DNA of 64,000 nucleotides from Paenibacillus prosopidis (GCF_003337375.1 NZ_QPJD01000001.1:248001-312000); one strand, 5' to 3'; counted from the first letter of the stretch, positions 45,501 to 55,483 are shown. Numbers and translations are program-made. The notes: a model not told the origin generated them from the letters alone.

Positions 45501-45746
45501 AGAACTTGACTATGGGGCCATCATCTTTTAAAAGGTGGGGGCTTTTGACACTTGCTAGCTATTTGTGAGCATGTTTTTAATATCCAGTTCTTTATGTGCT
45601 CATTTGTAAAAATAACAATAAATGAAGTCAAAATCATGGTATAAAAAGAGAAAGATAATATGAAACAATAAAAACATTACCAATATTTATTTAAAAATCA
45701 GATGAGAGGGGATGGCTAGCGGAAACCAGTAGTGTCCGGAAAAAAA

Positions 45747-45760
45747 TGAAAGCGCTTTTA
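45747..45760 (+). promoter_or_regulatory. cre site (CcpA operator) before the GH59-like gene
   Basis: TGAAAGCGCTTTTA fits the catabolite-responsive element consensus (TGWAARCGNTWNCW) at all but the next-to-last base. It lies 33 bases before the start codon, downstream of where a promoter would be, so CcpA would act as a roadblock during growth on preferred sugars. Confidence 0.75.
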
Positions 45761-45792
45761 AATCCCAAGGTTAGAAAGGACGGATTATAAAA

Positions 45793-48700
45793 ATGGTCAG
45801 TATGAGAAAAAAGTTTAAAAAGTCGATTGCTTATTTATGTGTGACTTCGATGCTTTTTGGGTCAGTCGTCATTATGGATACAAATGTATCTAAAGCTGAA
45901 GTTATCACAAAAACAATTACGATTGATGGAAGTAATGTGGATAAATATAACCGGTTTAAAGGTTTTGGAACGGTAACAGCTAATAATACATCTCGTTTGC
46001 TGTTAGATTATAAAGAAGAGAATCCGAATGAATATTGGGAAATGATAAATAAGCTGTTTAATAAAGAAACAGGGGCTGGACTAGCGCACGTCAAAGTGGA
46101 GTTAGGTGCCGATGTTAATTCATCTTCAGGAACTGAGCCCGCAACTATGCGTTATGCAGACGAACCGGCAAACGTGCTAAGAGGAGCAGGGTTCCAATTT
46201 GCCGCTGATGCCAAATCAATTAACCCGGATATCACGACTGAAATTTTGCGATGGGGTGAACCGCGTTGGTCATGGAATGGCGTTGCAAACAATAACTATG
46301 AAAATCGATATCAATGGTATAAACAGACAATCGATGCCGTTTATGATGAGTATGGTTTTAAAATAGATTATGTTGGGATCTCTCAAAATGAAAGAGCTCA
46401 AAATAATAACGGTAAAAATGAATTGGAATGGCTGAAATACTTTACTTCAAAAATCAAACTAGAGCCAAACTATGATTCAGACTACAAAGATATTAAACTT
46501 GTTGCCGCAGATGGCTATCGTGATACAGCAACAATCAGCCGTACACTACTTAATAATCCGGATTTGATTGATGAAATTGATGTAATCAGTTCCCATTATG
46601 GTCTGACCGGCTCTAATGAACTAACTCAACTGCAAAATAAATTGATTGCTGAAGGCAAAAAGCCAAAAGAAGTTTGGGTATCTGAGGGAATCGCTCCAAT
46701 GATTAATGCTCGTTATCGTGAAAATATGGAGCCCAATTATAATGGTCTTGGAGGAAAAGCAGGGGTTATCGATGTAACTTCGCGTATTATCTCCGTGTAT
46801 TCATGGACAGGAGCAGGCAGCAATCCTTTGAATGCGGTTTCATTTGATTTTCAACCGTCCGTTGCAGCCTTTTATGAAGGTTCTTCCTATAATCCGAAGC
46901 ATCTGATTAGTGCGTATGATCCATGGTCTGGTTTTTACGAAGCAGATGGCGGGTTACAAGGGGTTCGTCATGTTATGAACTTTGTCGGATATGATGATCA
47001 TACCACACCTGAAAATGAGCGATGGATGTATGTTAAAGATGCTACATTTAGTGATGGAGCTTTCTTCGATGGCGGTGTAGATGTCGATACGAGTACTCAT
47101 AATTATATGACGTTAAAAGATCCGGAAACGGATGACTATACAACCGTTTTTGCAAATAATACTAAGGAGACACGTAAATATAAGATTAATGCCACAAATC
47201 TAAATGGAAAAGAGAATGCACCAGTCTATGTTTGGGAAACACGGGGGGCAGATGAAGGACAAAGTTATGATGCTAACTGGTTCAAAAATATCGGCAAAAT
47301 CACACCAATAGATGGTGTATATGAAGTTGAAGTAAAACCTTATTCGATCGTGACCATTTCAACATTAGATAAGGAATCAGTTAAAGGCTTTGAATATGAA
47401 TCAGAACCGGAACCTGTTGATTTATCGAAAGACACCATATTGCCTTTACCTTATACGGATGATTTTGAATACGATATTTATTCTATCGATGATAAAGGCA
47501 GAGACTATGTAGATCGTCGCGGAGGCACACCGCGTTATACGACTGACCAGATTGCCGCTTTTGAAGTTGTTAAGAAGGCAACTAAACCGCAGCTTAGTGG
47601 AAGTGCAGCACGTACTGATCTGGAAATTCCGGATGCACAGGCTCATGGAAATATGCTGCAGCAAAAAATCACTCTTGATATTATTGGAGCAGAATGGGCA
47701 GTTTGGGGCGGAAAAGATGGATCGGCGTCTACAAGTAACCCAACCGCTACGCTTGGTGATCATCGCTGGGTGAATTATAAAGCTTCTTATGACTTTTTAT
47801 TAGATACGCATACACCTGAAGTAGAAGGAAGAAGTAATTACGCCTTAATTGGGGTACGTCAAGTGAAAGCCGGCGGGGCAGATTCCCATGCACCATACAA
47901 TGCACGTTTATTTTCGGATGGAAGATACGAAATTCTTAAACTTTGGAAGGTGGTAAGCAGCGGAACGATTGAAGGTTTCGATAACAAGGTATGGCATAAT
48001 TTAGCATTTGAAGCGAAAGAAAATGTATTTACACTTTATCTTGATGGAGAAGAAATCGCTGCTTATACGGACGCTGATTATACAGTAATGGCTGGAAGAA
48101 TTGCGTTAGGGTCCGGTTATTACGAAACCTTAATCGATAATCTACGTGTAGAGCCAATTGAAGGATACGCTTATGAATCGGATAAATATGATAGTGCACA
48201 AGGTAAGAAATTCGCTACGGAAGTAGAAGCTCTGAACAATACGGATGAATTCTATCCAATCGGGTACGTTGGCAAATGGGAATATACACAAGCAGGATTT
48301 GCACATTTTAACCGCACACAAATGACTGCAAAAACAAATGTACCTGTTTGGAACGGAGTGACTGTAGGATTCAGGGATTCAACAATGGTGCAAGGCACTT
48401 TGAACAAAGTATTCTATTCCGGAGAGTGGTCATCAAATAATGCAAATGCCTGGGGAACTTCAGGGGAAGCTTTTGAAATTAAATTTAAGGGTACTGAAAT
48501 CAGGCTATTTGGTATAACAAATCCATCAAATGGAACAGCAGATGTTTATTTAGATGGAGAATTAGTAGGTGTTGCGAACTATGTAAATAATAGCGAAATT
48601 CATCAAGTGGTCTGGTCTGCAGATAGTCTTGAAGATAAAGAACATACACTTAAAGTAGTAGCAAAAGAAAAGTATACGAGCTTTACCAAAGCAGAAATCG

Positions 48701-49395
48701 AAACGACCGACCCTGTGTTAGCAGTCAACAAATTAGCTGCTAAGAATATTGTGAAAATATCGGATGAAGCACAAATAGGGAATGCAGAAAATACCGTTTA
48801 TGCATTTAGAAAGAATGGCAACGTCTGGGGTTCAAACGATACGAATGCTTGGGCGCATTTTAATGATGATCCGTATTTGTTGATTAACTTCACGGGTTCT
48901 GGCATTGATTACCTGGCTGGGACTGGAGTAATGTCACAATATAATTTCGAGCTGGATGGTGTAGATATGGGCAACTATAGCGTAAATCCAGACGGAGTAA
49001 TGTATTCTGTTAGAGGCTTGGAAGAAAAACCGCATACAATAAAAGTTTCACTGAAAGATAATGTAAGGAAAGAAGACTATATGGATTACCGTGGAGTCAA
49101 TATCTACAGTACTCCTAAGGTGGATGGTCCTAACAGCAGTATGATCTTTGATTTTGAAGGATCAGGTTTCAATTTATTCGGGTCGACTCCGGATGCATTA
49201 GTTGATGTGTATATCGATGATCTATTAATTGAGGAGAATTTCAGAATTTATTCTAAAGGAGACAGACAAACCTCTTATAACATTCGGGGCCTTGATGATA
49301 CCAAACACACTGCTAAAGTTGTTGTAAAAGGCGGAACTTTTGTTTTGGATGGTATTGATGTAATTACAGGCAAAAATAAAGCTGAAGATCAATAA
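45793..49395 (+). CDS. Large secreted GH59-like glycosidase (galactocerebrosidase family)
   Basis: A 1200-residue secreted protein. After a signal peptide (about 1-36) comes a barrel resembling GH59: FKGFGTVTANNTSRLLLDY, GLAHVKVELGADVNSSSGTEP, YVGISQNERAQ with candidate acid/base Glu200, and VWVSEG with candidate nucleophile Glu298. A beta-rich domain (to about 540) and a LamG-like module (about 560-800) follow, as in GALC. The C-terminus holds three related beta-sandwich repeats (about 870-975, 1005-1095, 1110-1195; each with a WxSNxxNAW or GSGFNLFG-like start and a KEHTLKV/KPHTIKV end). AAAGGACGG precedes the ATG, and a cre site lies upstream. Low GC suggests transfer. Expected activity is on terminal beta-galactosides; inference. 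Confidence 0.8.
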   Translation: MVSMRKKFKKSIAYLCVTSMLFGSVVIMDTNVSKAEVITKTITIDGSNVDKYNRFKGFGTVTANNTSRLLLDYKEENPNEYWEMINKLFNKETGAGLAHVKVELGADVNSSSGTEPATMRYADEPANVLRGAGFQFAADAKSINPDITTEILRWGEPRWSWNGVANNNYENRYQWYKQTIDAVYDEYGFKIDYVGISQNERAQNNNGKNELEWLKYFTSKIKLEPNYDSDYKDIKLVAADGYRDTATISRTLLNNPDLIDEIDVISSHYGLTGSNELTQLQNKLIAEGKKPKEVWVSEGIAPMINARYRENMEPNYNGLGGKAGVIDVTSRIISVYSWTGAGSNPLNAVSFDFQPSVAAFYEGSSYNPKHLISAYDPWSGFYEADGGLQGVRHVMNFVGYDDHTTPENERWMYVKDATFSDGAFFDGGVDVDTSTHNYMTLKDPETDDYTTVFANNTKETRKYKINATNLNGKENAPVYVWETRGADEGQSYDANWFKNIGKITPIDGVYEVEVKPYSIVTISTLDKESVKGFEYESEPEPVDLSKDTILPLPYTDDFEYDIYSIDDKGRDYVDRRGGTPRYTTDQIAAFEVVKKATKPQLSGSAARTDLEIPDAQAHGNMLQQKITLDIIGAEWAVWGGKDGSASTSNPTATLGDHRWVNYKASYDFLLDTHTPEVEGRSNYALIGVRQVKAGGADSHAPYNARLFSDGRYEILKLWKVVSSGTIEGFDNKVWHNLAFEAKENVFTLYLDGEEIAAYTDADYTVMAGRIALGSGYYETLIDNLRVEPIEGYAYESDKYDSAQGKKFATEVEALNNTDEFYPIGYVGKWEYTQAGFAHFNRTQMTAKTNVPVWNGVTVGFRDSTMVQGTLNKVFYSGEWSSNNANAWGTSGEAFEIKFKGTEIRLFGITNPSNGTADVYLDGELVGVANYVNNSEIHQVVWSADSLEDKEHTLKVVAKEKYTSFTKAEIETTDPVLAVNKLAAKNIVKISDEAQIGNAENTVYAFRKNGNVWGSNDTNAWAHFNDDPYLLINFTGSGIDYLAGTGVMSQYNFELDGVDMGNYSVNPDGVMYSVRGLEEKPHTIKVSLKDNVRKEDYMDYRGVNIYSTPKVDGPNSSMIFDFEGSGFNLFGSTPDALVDVYIDDLLIEENFRIYSKGDRQTSYNIRGLDDTKHTAKVVVKGGTFVLDGIDVITGKNKAEDQ

Positions 49396-49440
49396 AGAAA
49401 AACTGCAGCAATTGAAACAAGTGATTAAGCAAGCAGTATG

Positions 49441-49482
49441 CCTGGGACTAAGTAGTTAAAATCTGCTTATCCCAGGTTTTTT
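49441..49482 (+). terminator. Terminator after the GH59-like gene
   Basis: CCTGGGA pairs with TCCCAGG, with TAAG/CTTA inside, followed by a T7 run. Confidence 0.88.
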
Positions 49483-49579
49483 TCTGTGCATGATTGTCGA
49501 ATGCATTATTGCTATAATAGGTAGAATATAATGACGTGAGTTTTTATGATTTAGAAATAACCTTATAGGAACGATGATG

Positions 49580-50233
49580 ATGAAAATTGAATTTGAAAAT
49601 AATACGATACAATTTAATGTTCTATATGGCATTAGAAAAAAGCTTTCGATTCATATCGATTCTATGGGTCTCATAACCGTTAAAGCTCCTAATGATACAA
49701 GTAATGAAATGGTTATGAGTGCTATGAAACGTCATGGGAAAAGGATCTTGGATCAGTTGCATACGATTGCGGAAGCACGTAATATCCCTACGACAAGGGA
49801 GTATCAAGATGAAGGAAAGTTCCTGCATCTTGGGAGGTATTATTTTCTCCATGAGTTAATCGAGACGAAAGAGCTGAATGCAGAAGAACTGAAAAATAGT
49901 CTAAAGAAGTTCTATTTCTCAAGCTGCAGGAAGATTGTAGGGGAACGAATCAAAATATATCAGACCAAGCTGAAAGTAAAACCCAAAACAATTGAGGTAG
50001 TTGAATCTAAAACGAAGTGGGGAAGCTGCAGCTCGGATAAAAAAGTAACCTTTAATTATCGTTTAGCCATGGCACCGGTTGAAGTAATTGATTATGTAAT
50101 CATTCATGAACTATGTCATCTCACCCATATGAATCATGATCGGTCATTTTGGAGACGTGTAGGAAGCATAATGCCGGATTATAAAGAAAAGGAAGAGTAT
50201 TTGGTAAGGCATGGACATGCTATGACACTTTAA
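49580..50233 (+). CDS. YgjP-like metallopeptidase-domain protein (DUF45)
   Basis: A 217-residue protein of the YgjP/WLM zincin family: VESKTKWGSCSSDKKVTFNYRLAMAPVEVIDYVIIHELCHLTHMNHDRSFW contains the HELCH zinc motif and the third His further on (segments read in this order, at about residues 130-185). The function in bacteria is not settled; some relatives are linked to restriction loci, but none is seen here. Three ATG codons in a row (49574, 49577, 49580); 49580 gives the best spacing from AGGA. AT-rich, in the acquired-looking block. Confidence 0.85.
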   Translation: MKIEFENNTIQFNVLYGIRKKLSIHIDSMGLITVKAPNDTSNEMVMSAMKRHGKRILDQLHTIAEARNIPTTREYQDEGKFLHLGRYYFLHELIETKELNAEELKNSLKKFYFSSCRKIVGERIKIYQTKLKVKPKTIEVVESKTKWGSCSSDKKVTFNYRLAMAPVEVIDYVIIHELCHLTHMNHDRSFWRRVGSIMPDYKEKEEYLVRHGHAMTL

Positions 50234-50272
50234 AACGACTATACGCTATTAATTAGCAAAAGGAGATAGAAA

Positions 50273-50749
50273 ATGCCTACGATTGTTGCAAAACCATTTG
50301 ATCAAGAAATGCAAACCCTATTAAGTGAATTAAAATCAGGTTATCATGCAGGGGAATTGAGCAAAAAGGAAAAATCGGAAATTCCGGAAGAGATCTATAT
50401 CATTGAAGATGATAATAATATGGTCGGGTACGGAGTGATTTGGGAATACAATAATGGGAAACAGTTAATTCATAAGGCGGAATCCGATTATTTTAGCGAT
50501 GATGAAAAGTACCTGGAGAAGGACTTTTATATTGATATTAAGAACAAAACAGATTTTTTATTTATTGAAGCACTGGATGTTTTGAAGGAATATGAAGGTA
50601 AGGGCTATGCCGCTTTCTTTATCAACTGGCTTAAAGTGAAATATCCAAATAAAAAAATGTATGTATATACATTAGATAAATCACGGAACTTTTGGTTTAA
50701 GCAGGACTTTGAGGTTGTGGGGAATACGGTATGGATGTCATTTAATTAA
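50273..50749 (+). CDS. GNAT-family acetyltransferase-like protein
   Basis: A 158-residue protein with the GNAT fold: a beta-hairpin with IIEDDNNMVGYGVIWEY, the conserved helix after FIEALDVLKEYEGKGYAAFFINWL (acetyl-CoA loop in a weak Q/RxxGxG/A form), and the closing strand MYVYTLDKSRNFWFKQDFEVVG in family order. AAAAGGAG lies before the ATG. It lies 40 bases after the YgjP-like gene. Substrate unknown. The acetyl-CoA loop is less canonical than usual, so activity is uncertain. Confidence 0.75.
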   Translation: MPTIVAKPFDQEMQTLLSELKSGYHAGELSKKEKSEIPEEIYIIEDDNNMVGYGVIWEYNNGKQLIHKAESDYFSDDEKYLEKDFYIDIKNKTDFLFIEALDVLKEYEGKGYAAFFINWLKVKYPNKKMYVYTLDKSRNFWFKQDFEVVGNTVWMSFN

Positions 50750-50765
50750 TGTTACGGAGGCACGG

Positions 50766-51290
50766 ATGAAAGCATTTTTCTTAGATCGCGATGGCGTAAT
50801 CAATGAAAGTCATAACGTGAATCGGGCGGATGATCTGGTCTTGCTGCCTGGCGTGCCTGAAGCCGTTCGGACTCTAAATGAACTTGGCTATGAGGCATTC
50901 GTGGTGACCAACCAGGGCGGCGTAGGACTGGGTTTTTTGCGGAAACGCGACTTGGACAAGATTCATCGGCACATGAGCCGGCAAATCGAAGAGGGCGGCG
51001 GGAAGCTCCGGGAGATCAAAGCTTGTATCCATAAGCCCCGCCAAGGCTGCGACTGCCGCAAGCCGAAGCCTGGAATGCTGCTCGAGCTGATCGAACGATA
51101 CGACATTGACCGGTCGGCAAGCTTCATGGTCGGCGATCGTGACGTGGACATTGGGGCCGGTCATGCTGCAGGAGTTAAGACTATCTTCATTGGCGAGAAA
51201 AAGCCGGCGGGCATCATCAAGCCGGACTTCATGTTTATGAGCCTTCATGAAGCCGTTACCCAACTCCAAGAAAGAGGGATCCTGCACTAG
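50766..51290 (+). CDS. HAD-IIIA phosphatase (GmhB/histidinol-phosphatase-like)
   Basis: A 174-residue HAD hydrolase. Motif I is KAFFLDRDGVINE (nucleophile Asp7, acid Asp9); VVTNQGGVG is motif II; the zinc loop CIHKPRQGCDCRKPKPGM and the end motif FMVGDRDVDIGAGHAAG are typical of D-glycero-D-manno-heptose bisphosphate phosphatases. GGAGG sits 6 bases before ATG 50766, which lies 16 bases past the acetyltransferase stop. GC content is clearly higher than in the gene before, so the border of the AT-rich block lies at about 50750. The substrate here may differ from heptose. Confidence 0.85.
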   Translation: MKAFFLDRDGVINESHNVNRADDLVLLPGVPEAVRTLNELGYEAFVVTNQGGVGLGFLRKRDLDKIHRHMSRQIEEGGGKLREIKACIHKPRQGCDCRKPKPGMLLELIERYDIDRSASFMVGDRDVDIGAGHAAGVKTIFIGEKKPAGIIKPDFMFMSLHEAVTQLQERGILH

Positions 51291-51331
51291 CCACAGTGGT
51301 ACTGGGACCATTTAAGTTTCCTAAACCTAAC

Positions 51332-51366
51332 GAGCCGCTCTGAGTTCAAACACAGAGCGGCTTTTG
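51332..51366 (+). terminator. Terminator after the HAD phosphatase
   Basis: GAGCCGCTCTG pairs with CAGAGCGGCTTT over GTTCAAACA, then TTTTG. Confidence 0.88.
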
Positions 51367-51434
51367 TCTTCCCGCTCGAAGCACCGAAGCGCTTATGCTG
51401 CGTTTCGGGAAAAATCGTTATAGAGTGCACAAAA

Positions 51435-51502
51435 TGTACATGGAGTTTCAAATTGTACATATGAAGCTCCAATCCGGTTCGTGCTATGATAGAAAATGTA
51501 CA
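51435..51502 (+). promoter_or_regulatory. Candidate operator/promoter of the AraC sensor gene
   Basis: TGTACA occurs three times (51435, 51454, 51497). GGAGTTTCA (51442-51450) and TGAAGCTCC (51462-51470) form an inverted repeat with one mismatch around the middle copy. TATGAT at 51485-51490 is a fair -10 without a good -35, as in activator-dependent promoters. It lies 30-100 bases before the gene start. Confidence 0.45.
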
Positions 51503-51531
51503 AAAAGTAAAGCGATGTAGGGGGATTCGAA

Positions 51532-53811
51532 TTGAATTGGGGAAGGGGAAACTTCACGCGAAGTGTGGCGTTTCGATGGATCGTATCGTACGCCGTGATC
51601 TTATGCATACCCGTCATTCTTAGTGTAATCATTTATGGCCAGACCAGGGGAATCGTGAAATATGAGATCGAACGGGCGAGCAGCGCCATGCTGCAGCAGG
51701 TGAGATACATCGTGGACGGGGAGCTGCTTCAGATGGAGAGTCTTGCCGCGCAGCTGGCCATTCATCCGGATGTCCGGGGATTGCTGACTGCGCCTTCAGA
51801 AGAGAGCGCTTACAATATTTATAAAATGAAACAAGAACTGAGCAAATTATTATCCACGAACGATTTTATTCAGGACATTTATCTTTATTCGAAGCCTCTG
51901 CAGTCGGTACTCTCGAATGAGACCTATCTAAAGGAACGGGTTTTTTATGAGATCAAACATCAGTCGCACACGTTCACTTACGAGGACTGGCTTGCGTTGG
52001 TAAACCGGCATCAGTCGGGGGAATATGTGCGGATTCCGGTCGAGAACCAAGCGAGGATCGCGAATACCCCCTCCTATATTCGGTCGTTGTCTATACAATC
52101 GGTGGACGACCCCGAGGGAACTCTCATCATGCCGCTCAATGTCGAGAAGATTACGACCATGCTTGAAAATATCGATTGGGTGGAGCAAGGCCAAGTATTT
52201 ATTTTGGATTCGAATGACCAAATCCTGTTTCAGAACGCCGAAGACAAGGCGATTGCGCCTACGTCGTTTCAGGAGTGGAATAACCGCGGGACTGGCACCT
52301 TTACCGCCAAGTTCAAAGGAGTCGAGTCGATGATTACGATCGAGTCGTCCGATACGACGGGCTGGAAGTACGTCAGCGTGTTTCCGACCGACGTCTTCTG
52401 GGAGCGCGCCGGGGCCATTCGGACGATGAACCTATTCGGGCTGCTGCTTTGCTTTGCGATCGGCGGCGCGGTTATTTATTATTTCGCTCGCAAAAACTAC
52501 GACCCGGTTAAACAATTGGTGAGCGTCTTCTCCCGCAGTCCGCTGCAGGGAAACGGAACGGACTTGGACGAGTATACGTTCATTCGGAGAAGCATGCTCG
52601 AGACCATTCGAGAGCGGGACGACATGAACAATAAGCATGTTCAGCAGCTTCGGGTTTTACAGGGTTACTACCTGGGACGACTGTTGAAGGGCCAGGCTGA
52701 CCGGAACGTCCCGCTCACGGAGCTGGCGAAGACGCACAATCTGTCTTGGACGGGCGATCGTTTCGCCGTGCTGTTATTCTACATCGACAGCGACGAGGGG
52801 GGAACAAAGGATCTGGCCTTGTCGCAGTTTATTGTGTCCAACATCGTCGCGGATTCGGTCGGCGACCGCTTAACGATACATTTTACGGATATGGACGGCA
52901 TGTTGGCGGCGGTCGTGAACGTTGATCCGGATCGCGCGGAGCAGTGGAAGGACGATTTGGAGGACCATTTGGCGCAAGCCTACGAATTCATTACGGCCCG
53001 GTACAAGCTTCGCTTCATGACGGTGGGAAGCGAGCTGCAGACTGGCCTAGACGGCATCCATCAAGGCTTCCTTCAAGCCTTGGAGGCCCAAGAATACAGG
53101 CTGGTGCAGGGGGAAGGCATGCTGATCTGGTACGGGGACATTAAACCGAACGAGGGCAGCTATTTCTTCACCGTGAACGACCAGATGATTCTGAACAATC
53201 TCTTGAAGGCCGACGAGTTCGAGAAAGCGAAGGCGATGATCGACAACGTCATCCGGCAAGCGTTCCAGCGGGATATGTCGCATGAAATCGCGAAGTGCGT
53301 TCTGCTCGATGTAGCAACGACCCTGATCAAGACGGTTCAGGGCCAAGAGCAGGCGGGCATCGCGTGGGATGAATGGCGTCCGCTCAAGCGGCTGTTGTCA
53401 TGCTCCACGAAGCTGGAATTTCAACAAGAGCTTCATGACATCTTCGATCGGGTATGCAGCGTGCTCCGCAGCAAGCAGAACGTACAATCAAGCGCCGGCA
53501 TCGGCGAGAAAGTGATCGAGTTCGTGCAGGCGAACTACAGCGACAAAAATTTAAGCGTGTCGATGATCGGGGACCACTTCCGGCTGTCGCCTCAGTACGT
53601 GTCCCGCTTGTTCCGCGAACAGACGGGGCAGGTGGGGCTGCACGACTATATCAGCCAGGTCCGCGTGGAAGCTGCCAAGGTGCTGCTGCTTGAAGGGGGC
53701 GGCATTGAGGAGACGGCGTCCCGGGTCGGATTCGCAAGCAGTCATGCGTTTATTCGCGTATTCAAGAAATATGAGGGCATCACGCCCGGAAAGTTCAAGA
53801 CGATCCAATGA
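51532..53811 (+). CDS. Membrane-bound AraC-family sensor-regulator
   Basis: A 759-residue protein: one membrane span (about 14-36), a large extracytoplasmic sensor (about 37-295, Cache-like, with FILDSNDQILF and WKYVSVFPTDVFW), a second span (about 298-318), a cytoplasmic linker, and a C-terminal AraC helix-turn-helix (about 655-757: FVQANYSDKNLSVSMIGDHF, SPQYVSRLFREQTG, VGFASSHAFIRVFKKYEGITPGKF). It senses a ligand outside and acts on DNA inside, as is common beside Paenibacillus sugar loci. TTG start behind GGGGG. It is 46 bases before the first binding-protein gene and presumably controls the transporter and GH2 gene. Confidence 0.88.
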   Translation: MNWGRGNFTRSVAFRWIVSYAVILCIPVILSVIIYGQTRGIVKYEIERASSAMLQQVRYIVDGELLQMESLAAQLAIHPDVRGLLTAPSEESAYNIYKMKQELSKLLSTNDFIQDIYLYSKPLQSVLSNETYLKERVFYEIKHQSHTFTYEDWLALVNRHQSGEYVRIPVENQARIANTPSYIRSLSIQSVDDPEGTLIMPLNVEKITTMLENIDWVEQGQVFILDSNDQILFQNAEDKAIAPTSFQEWNNRGTGTFTAKFKGVESMITIESSDTTGWKYVSVFPTDVFWERAGAIRTMNLFGLLLCFAIGGAVIYYFARKNYDPVKQLVSVFSRSPLQGNGTDLDEYTFIRRSMLETIRERDDMNNKHVQQLRVLQGYYLGRLLKGQADRNVPLTELAKTHNLSWTGDRFAVLLFYIDSDEGGTKDLALSQFIVSNIVADSVGDRLTIHFTDMDGMLAAVVNVDPDRAEQWKDDLEDHLAQAYEFITARYKLRFMTVGSELQTGLDGIHQGFLQALEAQEYRLVQGEGMLIWYGDIKPNEGSYFFTVNDQMILNNLLKADEFEKAKAMIDNVIRQAFQRDMSHEIAKCVLLDVATTLIKTVQGQEQAGIAWDEWRPLKRLLSCSTKLEFQQELHDIFDRVCSVLRSKQNVQSSAGIGEKVIEFVQANYSDKNLSVSMIGDHFRLSPQYVSRLFREQTGQVGLHDYISQVRVEAAKVLLLEGGGIEETASRVGFASSHAFIRVFKKYEGITPGKFKTIQ

Positions 53812-53857
53812 CGGGTCGGGCCAAGAAACGAACGTTCAAGAAAGGAGGCGGCTTACG

Positions 53858-55483
53858 ATGGAAGCGCGAAATTTCGGTTTTTGGAGGAAAAGTTGGATTG
53901 CGGCTGCCGCCATTGCCCTATTCGCGTCCGGATGCTTTGGAGGAAATGGCGCGGAAGGGAACTTATCGACGAATAGCCGGACGGAGACGGCGGTTCCTGA
54001 ACCTGGCAGTCCCGCAGCGTCCGGAGAGCCGTTCGAATATCCGATGCAGGGTGCCCCGGAGTTGACGTTGATGACGGAGTTTCCCGACATGGGGACGCCG
54101 AATGCGGGACCGATTGACGAAGAATACGAGAAACGAACCGGCATCGTGATCCGGTATCTCGGCGGCGTTCCGATGCAGGATAATAAATTCAAATATCTCC
54201 TTGCCTCCGGCAACCTGCCGGACATCTTCATGAATAACTGGCTTCAATTTCCGGGAGGGCCCGAGAAGGCGATCGAGCAGGGGTATATTCTGCCTCTGAA
54301 CGATGTCATCGACCGGTATGCGCCGAATTTCAAGCGGGTGCTCGAAGAGAACCCCGAGATCGATAAAATGGTAAAGACGGACAGCGGCATCTATTATGCG
54401 TTCCCGTTCATTCGTTCGGAGGAGGGCAAGGTGTACGGCGGACCGATCATCCGCAAGGATTGGCTTGACGAGCTGGGACTCCCTGTCCCAACGACAATCG
54501 ACGAGTGGTACGCGGCCTTGAAGGCATTTAAGGAGAAGAAAGGGGCGACGGCGCCGTTAACGCTCCGAACCTTATTCATGGGCGATCGAACGGCAGGCTT
54601 CGCGGGGGCGTTCGGCGTCATGGGGAATTTCTACGTGGAAGACGGGAAAGTAAAATACGGTTACCTGGAGCCGGAGTACCGGGAATATTTGGCGACGATG
54701 AGCAAGTGGTATAAGGAAGGGTTGATCGATAAAGACTTTGCCGTTCTGGATTTAGAATCGGTGGACAAGAAGATGACTTCCGGAACAAGCGGCGCGACGG
54801 TCGGCTGGTTTTCCTACATTGAGAAATATAACCTCGCGGCGCAGAATAATGACCCGGTAGCTCGTTATATTGCCGCTCCCTACCCGACGTTAAGAGAAGG
54901 AGAGATCCCGAAATTCGGGCAGCTCGACAACGCGTATGCGGGGACCAGCTCGGCGGCAATCAAGGCTACGACGAAGAACCTGGAAGCTGCGGTCCGGTGG
55001 CTGGATTACGGGTATTCGAAAGAAGGCAGCCTGCTGAATACGTTCGGCATTGAAGGCGTCACGTATACGATGGAGAACGGACAACCGGTGTATACGGATC
55101 TGGTCGTTGCGAATAAAGGCGGATTATCCGGCGATCTGGTGATGCTTCAATACGCGCACCAAACGAACTTCCCGATGATTCAGCGCGACTCGCAGCTGGA
55201 GTGGAAGTTCAAGGAAACGAACCAAGCCGTCGAAGTATGGAGAAAGACGAAGCACGAAGACTATTTGCTTCCGCCGATTACGCCGACGACGGAAGAAGCC
55301 GGCGAGCTGTCAGCGCTGATGGACGGGATCGGAGAGTACGTGATGGATGCGGAGCTTCGGATCATTTTGGGCGTGGATGCCATAGACGCTTACGACGATA
55401 TGGTGAAGCAGCTGAAGCGGCTCGGGATCGACCGGATCCTGGAAATTAAACAAGCGGCATATGAACGATACGTTAATCGATGA
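53858..55483 (+). CDS. Extracellular solute-binding lipoprotein 1 (LplA-like)
   Basis: A 541-residue lipoprotein. ATG 53858 has AAAGGAGG 9 bases upstream and begins a signal peptide with lipobox FASGC (Cys near 27). After an Asn/Ser/Pro linker comes a family 1 binding-protein fold: LTLMTEFPDMGTPNAG, YEKRTGIVIRYLGG, LASGNLPDIFMNN, and later TTKNLEAAVRWLDYGYSKEG with GIEGVTYTMENGQPVYTD, as in LplA/YtcQ-type proteins that bind oligosaccharides. It is the first gene of the transport unit; a terminator-like hairpin follows, so its mRNA may be more abundant than the permeases. Confidence 0.88.
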   Translation: MEARNFGFWRKSWIAAAAIALFASGCFGGNGAEGNLSTNSRTETAVPEPGSPAASGEPFEYPMQGAPELTLMTEFPDMGTPNAGPIDEEYEKRTGIVIRYLGGVPMQDNKFKYLLASGNLPDIFMNNWLQFPGGPEKAIEQGYILPLNDVIDRYAPNFKRVLEENPEIDKMVKTDSGIYYAFPFIRSEEGKVYGGPIIRKDWLDELGLPVPTTIDEWYAALKAFKEKKGATAPLTLRTLFMGDRTAGFAGAFGVMGNFYVEDGKVKYGYLEPEYREYLATMSKWYKEGLIDKDFAVLDLESVDKKMTSGTSGATVGWFSYIEKYNLAAQNNDPVARYIAAPYPTLREGEIPKFGQLDNAYAGTSSAAIKATTKNLEAAVRWLDYGYSKEGSLLNTFGIEGVTYTMENGQPVYTDLVVANKGGLSGDLVMLQYAHQTNFPMIQRDSQLEWKFKETNQAVEVWRKTKHEDYLLPPITPTTEEAGELSALMDGIGEYVMDAELRIILGVDAIDAYDDMVKQLKRLGIDRILEIKQAAYERYVNR

